64,000 nt of DNA from Sorghum bicolor (taxonomy: Eukaryota > Streptophyta > Magnoliopsida > Poales > Poaceae), in NCBI RefSeq assembly GCF_000003195.3, contig NC_012879.2, positions 41,806,648 through 41,870,647 of the forward strand. The letters are read 5' to 3'. This document shows, one piece after another, positions 34,290 through 45,320 of the stretch. The translations under genes were made by a program, and so were the position numbers. Numbering within the stretch: position 1 is the first letter of the stretch; each line of letters begins with the position of its first letter. Below the pieces are notes generated by a model. It worked only from the letters and a program-made list of their open reading frames with translations. It did no database searches and was not told the origin of the DNA.

Positions 34290-34297
34290 TATAAAAT
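34290..34297 (+). promoter_or_regulatory. TATA box for the Y antisense gene
   Basis: TATAAAAT, 117 bp upstream of the ATG at 34407, with no ATG in between. It aligns with TATAAAAG in X. Confidence 0.62.
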
Positions 34298-34406
34298 CCT
34301 GACATTACCCCCGCATTGCTTACCTTGCCATTGCCTTCAAGCTTTCCGCTCTTAACTTCTACAACCACCTACACCCTCCTAGCTCGAAACCACTCTCGCA
34401 CCTCCA

Positions 34407-37400
34407 ATGGCGAAGAGTGACTCCAAGAAGAGGGCCGAGCTGATGGCCAAGGAATGGAAGAAATCCCGCAGCACTGCAAAGTCCCTCGGTGACCTCGTTG
34501 ATATGGGGCTACTGCACAGCCCAGAGCTCGGCGGCTGGAGGGCGCCAGAGGGGGAGAGCTACCCCGACCCCTGCGCCGGTGAGATCGTAGTCTACAAAGA
34601 TTTTCTTAAGAGGAGTTTTGGGGTTCCTGTCCATCCATTTCTTCAGGGTCTTCTCTTATACTATGAGATCGGGATTTGCAATCTGCACCCGAACTCAATC
34701 CTTCTCATTTCTACCTTCATTCATCTGTGCGAGGCCTATGTTGGCATAGAGCCGCACTTCGATCTTTTCCGCTATCTTTTCTGTTTAAGGAAGAAGGGAG
34801 CGGTTGGAGGCTCCAAGATTGCAGGTGGAGTATACCTCAATCTTCGCGATGGGATGAAGAACCGTTATCTGAGCTGTCCATGGAACACTTCCCTAACCGA
34901 ATGGTACAGGAAGTGGTTCTACGTCAGGGAAGAACCGGGCAGCTCCACGTTCTGCGACGTGGGGTACATCCCCGAGAAGAGGGTCAGTTGGACCGACCAC
35001 CCTGAGTTCGCCGGCCAAGTAGCGGACCTGATGAAGCTGATCGACTGGTCGCGCATGGACGGGCTGGCAGTTGTCGGCAACTTCATTTGTCGTCGGGTGA
35101 TGCCCTGCTAGAAGAGGGTGCACTCGGCGTACGAGTATGCTGGAAGCCAAGACCCGACCAGGATGACACCTGAGATCTTAGAGAAGGCGGAGGTGCAGCA
35201 GTTGTTGAACAAGCTGTTCAACTTTGCTGACGGGAGCTTCATCCGTGGTAGTGATTGGGTGCAAGCTTTCAAGCTAGGGCGACCAGCTCCTAAGGTAACA
35301 TTGCTTACTGATTGTTTCTCCTAAGTCTTTGTTCTTTCCAGCTGCTGACTTGTCTTTCTTACTGTTGCAGATCGGAGATGTTGACCGGTGCACAGTGTAC
35401 GTGTCGCTGGCACCTGGGATGGAGAACCCCGCGGGGGAAGATCCCCCGGAGGAAGACACTGTGCGGTGTACTCGGTACACCAGCAGTGAGGAAGAGCAGG
35501 CCTGCCCCGTCCCGACAACCGAGGAAAGAGTGGCGGGGAAAAGGCCTTTATCACTAGATCCTTCCCCTGCACCGACGCTGCCAGTAGAGAGCAGCCAGGC
35601 GCCAAAATGTCGTCGGCTCGTCCGGATCGCCGACGACGAGGAGGAGGAGGAGGAGGCCGCACCGTCGTTGGTCCGAAGGCCTCGCAGTCGCTCGGACAAT
35701 GCGCCGACCACCACTGATCGGGTGGCCAGCGACCTTCCTGCCCCGAGCGTCGCAGAGACGGGAGCACAGGCACCGACCGGCAGGGCCAAGCGGAGGTTCA
35801 CCGCAGCCCACCGTCGATCAGACCTGTAAGTGTTCAACTTTTGTACTTCGGCCCTTTTTTTTGTTTTTTTTTGTTGTTGAAAATGTCGCTTTGTTGTATA
35901 GCGCGGCGTCGGACGTCAACCCCGACCAAGTCGCAGAGGCGAGGACGGCCGAGCCTGTTACCGCCGTCGAGGACGCCGCGCCGCGGGCCACAGAGCAGCC
36001 TGCAGCGGCGGCCGCTGCTACAGTTGCCGAAGGGCAATCTGCCCCGGCGAGTGGCACGGCAAGCACTCCGCCGAGGGGTGAAGAGGCAGCGAGGACCCCT
36101 CCCCCGAGTACTGTTGCGGAGGAGGAAGGCAGAGTCCCGACCCCTCCGGCCGGGGAGGGGAGGGTCCCAACACCGCCCCGAGCAGGGGCCTCATCGCCCG
36201 TGGGCTCCCCTTGCCTGGACCAGGGGCCGGTGATGCCCACGACCGCGGCCGAAGGTAATGCGGCAGATGAGGTGCCCCAAGTGGCCTCTGACGACGACGT
36301 AGAAGAGGTCCAAGGTCGTCCTCGTGACGGCCGCCAGCACGTCTATGTGTGGCGCCAACGCGAGGACCACTTTATTGGACACGAGGAGCTCGCGGAGACG
36401 GAAGAGGCCGCGAGGGTGGAACGCGCAACCAAGCGTCTCGTGGATGAGGTCAAGGTAGGTGGTCTGTGCATTGCTCAGCAAGTATATGTAGTGCTCCTGT
36501 GCTCAACATATGTGTTTCCTTGCAGGGCGCGATGAAAACGGCGAAGTACCGGAAATGGTGCTTCGACCAAATCGAGGGCATTATGGCCGAGAACAAGGCC
36601 TTATCCACAGAGGTGGACCGGCTGCGGTCTGAAGTTGGTGAGAAGGTGGCCGAGATGAGTGCTTAGGAAGAGCGCCGTCTCGAGCTTACTCGGCGCCTAG
36701 CCGATCAGTATCGGCAGAGGACAGGTTAGTTGCATTCTCCGAACAGCTGCATATAGCTGCGTGATTAGATCTGCTGACCAGGAATGTGTTATTGTAGACT
36801 TGGAGGAAGAGGTTGCTCGCCTCCGACAAGAGAAAGAGCAGTTGGGCCAAGAGCTTGCCAGGGCATTAGAGGCCGGACGCCAAGCAGGCGAGGAGCTAGG
36901 CCAGAGGAACCGGGAGTTGTCTGGTAAGTAACCGTACCACCCCTCCTTTTATATAGCTGCTCCACGCTCTTTTCATTGTGCTTATACTGATATATTTCTT
37001 GACTTGCAGTGCTCAAGGTGAATGCCAAAAAGCACTTAGACGAGCTGGTCAAGGATCGGGACTCCTGGAAGACTAATTGTATTAGGCTTTGGAAAGGAGT
37101 AGCCCCGGTCCTAGACCTGATCAGCCCCGAGCTTCCAGAAAGCCAGCCCCGTGCGCCGAAACTGACGCCTGTCGAACAGGCGCAACGGGCATGGGATTGG
37201 CTCCAGCAGTTCGTGAAGGACGCCGGGGAGTTCGCTGGTGCGCATATCCTTAGCATGGTGCGCGCCCACTACCCCCTGGTCGACTTGTCCAGGCTGGAGA
37301 AGGGGTATCCCAAGGAGGTCGGCCCGCAGGAGGCGGACGAGCTTCGGGCCGGTCTGCTGGACTTGTCGTCGACGGTGATCGGCGACATCAATCTATGCGG

Positions 37401-37575
37401 AACGGCCACTCCCCCCGACCAGCCAGGTTCAGAGAGGTCGGCCAGGGAGCTGTCGGGTGCGTCTATTGCCGGAGATGGGCGGTCGACGCCTGCGGTCACG
37501 ACCAGCCAGGCGCCGGTGGCCCCGACCCCTTCGTCTGGGCAGCAAGGCCAAGCGGGTGATCAGCCCGAGCAGTAG
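34407..37575 (+). pseudogene. Y antisense PF04195-like gene, six exons, two stops
   Basis: Exons: 34407-35294, 35371-35825, 35902-36454, 36526-36724, 36798-36923 and 37010-37575. Lengths 888+455+553+199+126+566 total 2787 nt, giving 928 codons plus stop. All introns are GT-AG and phases match. It has only TAG 35109 (exon 1) and TAG 36664 (exon 4) in frame; X has CAG at both places. Exon 1 carries the PF04195-like domain (DFLKRSFGVPVHPFLQGL). Exon 3 is acidic and Pro-rich (TPPPST, VPTPPAGEG), exons 4-6 form coiled coils, and the tail is Ser/Pro/Gln-rich. The start ATGGCG is a good plant context. It converges with pol, which ends at 37858. Function is not known. Confidence 0.78.
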
Positions 37576-37654
37576 GCCAGTAGGGTAGTCTGTAGGAGTA
37601 GACTAGTGACCGCCCGCCAGGGTATTTATTGTAAACTTTGTATGTAAAGTTTGT

Positions 37655-37660
37655 AATAAA
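37655..37660 (+). terminator. Poly(A) signal of the Y antisense gene
   Basis: AATAAA 80 bp after the stop, preceded by tgtaaactttgtatg. The copy in X is at 17604. It gives the antisense unit its own 3' end before the convergent pol at 37858. Confidence 0.6.
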
Positions 37661-37857
37661 GTATGCTTTTGTCATGACTGTTATTTTTAGCGCTGTAAAG
37701 TTATCTGAGTGACGTGTCACTGTGTTTGATTCATAGCCGTTAAGAGTTTCAGTCGCGGAAGACTTTCCGAGCTCTGCGTGTAAACAAAGTAGAGCCAAAA
37801 AGAAAAGCTTTTATTATTGACAACTATAAGAGATTTACAAGCGAAAAATACTAGAAC

Positions 37858-40800
37858 TTATGGATAAAATCGGCGCAGTTTGTCTATGTGCCAAGAGTTA
37901 GGCACGCGTGTTCCGTGTGGATATGCCAATCTGTAGGATGTGGGTCGTGTGACTTCGGCGACCACAAAGGGTCCTTCCCAGGGGGTGGATAGCTTGTGCA
38001 TTCCCTCCTGGCTTGTTTTCCACCTGAGTACCAGATCACCGACCACGAAAGAACGGTCCTTGACGTTCCTGTTGTGGTACCTTCTGATTGCTGCAAGATA
38101 CTTTGCTGTTCGGAGACATGAATTTAGACGCTTTTCCTCCATGGAGTTAACTTCGAGCTCCCTAGCGTTGTCGGCTATTGACTGGTCGAAGTTTTCAATT
38201 CTAGGAGACCCGAAGGTTATGTCAGAGGGCAGCACTGCCTCGGTGCCATAAACCATGAAGTAGGGTGACACCCCCGTGTTCCGACTAGTCTGAGTTTGGA
38301 GACCCCAGACCACGACTGGTAACTCTTTCATCCATCGACCAGGTGCTCTGTCGTTCTCGGTGTACAGCCTTTTCTTTAGGGCGTCAATGATCATTCCGTT
38401 TGCACGCTCGACTTGGCCATTTGCCCGTGGGTGAGCTACTGACACATACTTTATGACTATGCCTCTGTCATCGCAGAAGTCCCAAAATGTAGTGCCAGTG
38501 AACTGAGTGCCCAGGTCGGTGATTATACTATTTGGGATCCCGAATCTGTGTATGATTTGATTGAGGAACTCCACAGCCTTCTCGGAGGTTGCTTTGACCA
38601 ATGGCATGTATTCGATCCATTTTGAGAACTTGTCGATTAATACAAAGACGAACTTGAAGTTGCCCGGGGCCGGTTTAAATGGCCCAATCATGTCGAGCCC
38701 CCAGCAAGCGAAAGGCCAGGACGACGGGATAGTTTGAATCTCGTGAGCAGGTACGTGGGTCCTTTTGGCGAAGAACTGACATCCCTCGCAGTGTCGGACC
38801 AGTTTTTCTGCGTCGTTGACCGCGGTTGGCCAGTAAAATCTGCTCGGAAAGCTTTCCCGACCAGCGTTCTGGAGGCGGCATGATTGCCGCAGGATCCGGC
38901 ATGTATGTCGTCTAGGAGCTTGATGCCATCATCTTGGGATATGCATTTGAGGAGCACTTCAGAACTTGCGTTTTTTCGCATAAGTTTACCGTCCACCAGT
39001 ATGTAATTCTTTGACCGTCGAATAAGGCGCTCGTTCTCTGTTTTGTCCTGAAATCCTGACCCATCCGATATATATTTGATGAACGGGGTGCGCCAATCAC
39101 GGACACTGGTTGTAGTAGTAGTGTCGTCTATAAGCATTGCCTCCGTGGGTTGTTGTTCGACCAAGCCTGTGCCCACGCTTTGGTCATGGATGTCCTGGAC
39201 GAAAACACCTCGCAGGATCTGGGCCCGAGATGACCCTAACTTTGACAACGCATCTGCTGCTTGGTTCTTATCCCGGACCACGTGGATGTATTCTATGCCG
39301 TAGAAGTTGGTTTCCCATTTGCGGATTTCTTTGCAATAGAGATCCATCTTCTCGTGGGTTACGTCCCATTCTTTGTTGAGCTGGTTGATAACCAAAGCGA
39401 AGTCGCCATAGACATAGAGGCGTTTGACTCCCAACTCAACGGCTAGTCGTATGCCGTGCAGGCATGCTTCGTACTCGGCGACGTTGTTTGATGCCGGAAA
39501 GAGGAGCCTAAGGACGTAACGCAGTTTGTCCTTGTTAGGCGACACGAAAAGTATCCCAGCGCCGGCACCGCTGATGTTTAAGGACCCGTCGAAGAACATC
39601 GACCAGTGGTCGGAAACGTCGGGAACGGGAGGTTCGTTGAGATCCGTCCATTCTGCAATGAAATCGACCAGAGCCTGAGACTTGACTGTGGTGCGACTCT
39701 GGAATTCCAGGGAGAATGGGCATAATTCCATTGCCCATTTTACAATTCTGCCGTTGGCGTCTTTGTTGTGCAGAATATCCCCAAGAGGGAAACTGGTGGT
39801 TACCAAGACTCGATGGCCGTCAAAGTAGTGCTTTAGCTTCCTTGATGTTATTAGAATGGCATATATGAGCTTCTGTATTTGCGGGTATCTAGCCTTGGAC
39901 TCGTTTAAGACTTCGCTTATGAAGTAAACGGGTCTCTGGACCTTGTAGACGTGGCCTGGCTCGTCTCGCTCGACCACTATTGCTGTGGAGACGACCCTGT
40001 CGGTTGCTGCAATGTAAAGAAGTAGGTCTTCATTGGGCTGAGGCGCCGTGAGAACAGGCGGTGAGGTGAGGAAAGTCTTAAGCTGGGTGAACGCAGCGTC
40101 AGCCTCTTCCGTCCAGGAGAATTTTTCTGACGCTTTCAAGAGTTTGAAGAAGGGGAGGCCTTTTTCTCCTAGTCTTGAGATGAAGTGGCTGAGAGCGGCC
40201 ATACATCCGGTGAGCTTCTGAATATTCTTGACATTCTTAGGTGGTCGCATGTCAAGTACTGCTTTTACTTTTGAAGGATTCGGTCATATGCCGTCGTGGC
40301 TAACGACGTTGCCGAGTAGTAGACCGGAGGGGACCCCAAAGATGCACTTTTTGGGATTGAGTTTCCACTTATACTTGTTTAGTGCTTTGAAGGTTCGGTC
40401 TAAGTTGTCGATTAGGGTGCTGGCGTCCCTTGTTTTGACGACGACGTCGTCTACATAAGCCTCGACGAGGTCGTAACGAATCTCGTCGTGGAGGCATTGC
40501 TGGATGGCCCTTTGATAGGTGGCCCCGGCGTTTTTGAGTCCGAAGGACATGGTCGTGTAGCAATATGCACCGAAAGGAGTAATGAAAGATGTTTTGATCT
40601 GATCGTCTTCCTTTAGCGAGATCTGGTGATAACCGGAGTAGCAATCTAGAAAAGAAAGGAGTTCGCATCCGGCCGTTGAGTCGACCACCTCGTCAATGCG
40701 AGGGAGACCAAAAGATCTTTAGGACAGTGTTATTGAGATCGGTGTAATCAACGCACATTCTCCATTCATTATTCTTTTTGCGTACAAGAACCGGATTGGC

Positions 40801-41894
40801 AAGCCAATCGGGATGATACACTTCTTTTATGAATCCGTCTGCTAGAAGCCGTGTTATTTCTGTCCTAATAGCCTCCTTTTTGTCACGAGCGAACCGTCGC
40901 AGCTTTTGCTTGATGGGTCTTGCGGTCTTCGAGACATTTAAGGAGTGCTCGATCAGGTTTCGTGGGACGCCGGGCATGTCTGCGGGTTTCCATGCGAGAA
41001 CGCTTACGTTGTCCCTTAGAAACCTCACGAGCGCGTCTTCCTATTTAGGGTCTAGGTTGGCCCCGATGAGGGCCGTCTTCTCGGGGCTGCCTTCGACCAG
41101 TTGCACTTTCTTGTGCTCCTTGGATTTTGAGTTCTTCCTGGCGGTCTCCTGCTCGGGTAGTCGAAGCTGGTCGGGAGGTAGATGTGCAGCTTGGGTTGCT
41201 GTCTCTGCCATGCGGATTGAGAGATCGATTGCTTCGGTGATCTTGAAGCTCTCCTCCTCGCAAGTATATGTAGTGTAGACATTGCCCCTGACGGTTAGGA
41301 CACCTTTCTCCGTGGGCATTTTAAGGACCACGTATGAGTAATGTGGGACTGCCATGAACTTTGTTAGCGATGGCCGGCCTAGTATAGCGTGGTAAGTCCC
41401 ATCAAAGTCAGCGACCACAAAGTTGACGAACTCTGTTCGGAAGTGGTCGGATGTGCCGAATTGGATAGGCAATGTTATCTGTCCGAGGGGTACTAAACTC
41501 TGGCCGGGCAGGACTCCCCAGAATTGAGCATCGTAGGGTTTTAGCTGTGCCGGAGATAACTTGAGAGCGGGCAGGCTGTTACGGAAAAGGATGTCAATGG
41601 AACTTCCTTCGTCCACGAGCACCCGCTCGAATCTGATGCTATTGATGCAAGGGTCCAAGATTAGGGGGAAACGACCTGGCTCTGGGATAGCGGCCCACTG
41701 ATCCTTCCTACTAAAGGAGATCTCTCTGTGTGACGACGGGGGGAATTTCGGGTCTGCGATCAGGCCGTCCGAGCTGTCTATGTTGAGGCAGGCTCTTTTT
41801 AGGAGCTTTCTTTCTCGCTTAGATTCATTGGAGACCTTGCCCCCGAAGATGGAGTGGACCACGTCGGTGGGACTGACATACTGGTGTCGTGGGT
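37858..41894 (-). pseudogene. pol: Y pol: protease, RT, RNase H, integrase, several lesions
   Basis: From the Z junction down: protease region with RVLVDEGSSIDILF (about 41605), TAG at 41041 shared with X, RT with VDYTDL and intact AYVDDVVVK (about 40450), RNase H and a second archaeal-type RNase H (MFFDGSLNI ... ADALSKL), an integrase zinc finger and a core with DMIGPF, IITDLGTQF (family usually TDNG) and NGQVERANG. The C-terminus ends at 37858. Lesions: two 1-bp losses near 40715-40735, TGA at 40284 where X has CGA, and a 1-bp shift near 38838. Order and dual RNase H fit the Tat lineage. Inactive as it stands. Confidence 0.88.
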
Positions 41895-43106
41895 TGTTGA
41901 TATTTGGGAACGCAATAAGGAATTGATCCGCAAGCGCATGGATATCGGTGAGCACTTCACCCAGGAAATTATCCAGAGTATCGTATTTATTTTTTTACCA
42001 CTAGAAGAAAGAGTGCATCTGACTAACCGGTCTATTACTACTAACCTTTAGGCATAAAGAATGTCTTTCGATGTGAGTGATAAATAGAGAAGACTGCAAC
42101 CGTAGTCTCCTTCTAACCTTGGTAAGGATGATCTACTGTTCTAATAGGGAGGCTAACGGAATCTAGACACCACAAAGGATGTTCAACCCGCACCTATAAA
42201 CCCTATCCTTCCTGCTAACGAGATGTGATCTGCAAAGGTAACTCGGAATTGTCACGTTCCTCACTACTACCACGGTCCAGCTAGTCAGGGAATATCTATG
42301 AGTACCCCAGCCTAAACACCACGTTTACGCCAACAATGATTACTCTAAACTCTACGCGAAGAGATTAAAGTAAACTCATAAACCATAAGAACAATAAAAC
42401 AAGAACTTACTAGAATTTAGAAGTCGAATTACTGAAGAATCCTAGGAGCAAGCTTCGGGTTAGGAGAACTTGATCCCGCAGGTACAAGCTTGGAGTAGAC
42501 ACCGACAGGCCGGGCTTCCTCCAATCTACACCTCCACTCTATCTCTCTCAATCTAGTAGAAACTAGAAGATCTATTTCTACCTTACATTGGTTGCTAAGC
42601 CTAAAAAGAAATATTAATTAGAGAAGAGGTTTTCCTTCGAGGGCACCCCTCAGTCTCTATGATAATTTCTTCATGTCTTCTCCAGGGGCCAGGGGGTCTC
42701 CATATATAGTCCTCCCCTTCTATGCGTTTTTGGGTCGATAGGCGAGGTGGTACTATGTTTTTCTTGATCCAATAGGTCGGTGGAATATCCCGAGCGAAGA
42801 GAGTCCTGAGAGCACTCCAGCAGGGGGCGGGCGCCCTGGGCCTCGCCCCTTTCGGCCTCCGTCTTCTTCCCGTGGCTTCTGGAGTCTTCTAGATGGTGGA
42901 AAATCGCGCGGTGCATTGATATCCCTATGTAATCCCGACATGTGGGCCTTTCTTCCTTATTTCCTGATAACCCCCTGCAGAAACAGATAAACAACAAAAC
43001 TCGTGGAATTCTGTCAGATCAAACCCTAATTCTAGGTGTTGGTTGCATATTGGTCCTTTCTCTTGTTTATTTGATAATTAAAATTGATACTTAAGAACCG
43101 TCAACA
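41895..43106 (-). repeat. Z 3' LTR
   Basis: 1212 bp, TGTTGATATTTGG ... CCGTCAACA on plus. Next to it on minus is the purine tract aagtatgggggtatt (43107-43121). The related V LTR shares blocks such as ctgcagggggttatcagg. Confidence 0.93.
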
Positions 43107-44202
43107 AATACCCCCATACTTAGGCTTTTACTCGTCCTCGAGAAAAGGATGGTTAAGAACAATATCTGGGGTAAAACATTTTAAAGCATTCTTTATATAA
43201 TTGCAGGGTGTTAAAAATTTACTGTGTACCATAGTCAGGGAAGTATATGGTTAAGAGTAAAGATCCTTTCTTCTCAATCCTGTCACTTGGAGTTTTTGTA
43301 TATTTTTGAAAGAAAGTTAGCATACCTTTTTATCCTCATAGGTTCTCTCAGATCACTCATTATCTTTTATATATATCTCACTGAGGCTGTTTTATTTTTG
43401 CAAAAATTCTCAAGCATACTTACTTTGCATTTATTGCCTGATCAAAACGGGATCCGAGGAGGGAAATGTCATACACTTAGATCAAAGACTTTGGAAATTA
43501 AAATCTTTGTCAACTCTTGCTGGCATATTGCTTATTAGAGGGACCATGGGCTATCATTTTTTTCTCTTTTCTCTCTCTTTTTTTTTAAGTGGATACCGAG
43601 GTACCCCTAATTCTACTGCCGGACACTTGTCCATTTTTCTACGAGGTTGTCGAGCACTTGCTCCTTTTTATTTCCTCGAAATATTTTTATTTTTGCATAG
43701 CCCATGCCTCTAATGCAATAATACTTCAGAAGAGTGAATCTTTCTGAAATAATGTCTTGATCTTAGGAGCATGATAAATCTCTCAACAAGGGTCTAACTC
43801 ATTTTGAACAAACTCAATACAGAGTAGATAGCTTTTATAATCATAATCAATATTTTCAGTTTTATCAGGCATATAAAACACTGAGGATGGTAGCTAGAAT
43901 TTTGAATATTTTGAAATAAATTCTCCAAGCAACAATGATATCAAGAATAAGAAACTCATACTCTATCATCATATATTCCATATTGACTTAAGTAACACAG
44001 GGTTTTAAAATGATTTTATAATAATTGCAAGTTTTCAGGAAATATCACAGATTGAGATTAATCATGATTAGAAATATTTTAATCTTTTTATTTTATCATG
44101 TCGGAAACAATAATCTGCATAATCCAAAATATATATATGTGTAAAGCAAAGTGTGCAGAGTGTGTACCTGAATCGTGGAGTGGTGTAGTCGGAGTGTGTT
44201 TG
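43107..44202 (-). other. Z 3' non-coding segment, LTR side of W
   Basis: AT-rich with no supported frame; it begins with the polypurine tract. It ends in gtttg (44198-44202), the target site of W. It continues at 50168 on the far side of W. Confidence 0.75.
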
Positions 44203-45320
44203 TGATGTGAACCCACTAGGGTTTTCGCCTGATCTTTCGATGAGAGGCGCTGGATAACTCGATTAGTGAATGGAGATGACGTTCACAGCCCGACTACAGC
44301 CCTCAAGACTGCGCCTTAGCAACCGATACACCGCCTCCAATGGCTGTCACGATCTTGTGGAGCGCAACACCCGGCCACTAGGGCACTCGTCCTGCAAGCA
44401 ATCGAAGAACCAGCAAGAACAAGTAGAACAAGTACTAAATTACCAGATGTAAATGAAGGTTTCAAACTCAATCTCTAATGAAGTGGGGTTTCGAAAACAA
44501 GAAGACGGGCGGCTGGATCAGCACGCACGCTTACAAGCAAGTAGCGAAGGCTAAACTTTATCTAATCAAAACCCAGTTGTTCATGGCGGCTCTAGATGTA
44601 AATAAATAGAGGGGAGGACGACCAAAGGGGTGATAGAGTCGTCCTCCAACCCTAGGACGCGTCCCTAATGGACTCAACTTGATACATGGGCCATTGGTCC
44701 AAAATAGGGTGACGCAGCACCAAAACAGAAAAAGGTGTCGGCACGAAAACAAGGACTGCGCCCGACTCATAAGCTGCATAGATATGTGGTTGGACCCATT
44801 GGAAAGTAGACTTCATGAGCTTTCCAACAAGTATAGGAACGTCCCAGTTGGAGTCCATATGACGCCGTGGTGATCCATACAAGTTAGAGTTATTTTCCAG
44901 TCCGAATCCAACTCCCAAAACGTGTTGGGTTTGGACTCTTTGTTTCCTTGCTTTAGAAGCGACGTGGTAACTTGATAGAGGATGTTGTGGAGGCTTGGAC
45001 CTGATCTCCAATCACCTTTGTTAAGTTATCACTCTTCCCATATGCAATCAGCCCTTGAAGTTGGTGTTGCCTCAAATTCTGAATGCAGTTGAACCTTCCC
45101 TTGCTGATCTTGTCCATTATTCCTGAGCAACACGAAAGTGCACGTGTCTCCATTGTCTAAATATGATTGACAAGAGTTTAAAACTGAACTTACTTGAAGG
45201 TTGAGTTGACGGGCACGAGCACGAGTAAGAGGACCAGCTATAGGTTGTGTCGGAGAGGATGTAGGATATGTATCGCTGGTGGATGTAGGATATGTATCGC
45301 TGGTGTTGATGTCCTCATCA
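44203..45320 (-). repeat. W 3' LTR, also coding
   Basis: 1118 bp. Its first 292 bases on the element strand (45320-45029) encode the last residues of the W ORF, including GPLTRARARQLN, which resembles the CR motif of CRM integrases. It has two copies of a 24-bp repeat where the 5' LTR has three. Confidence 0.92.
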
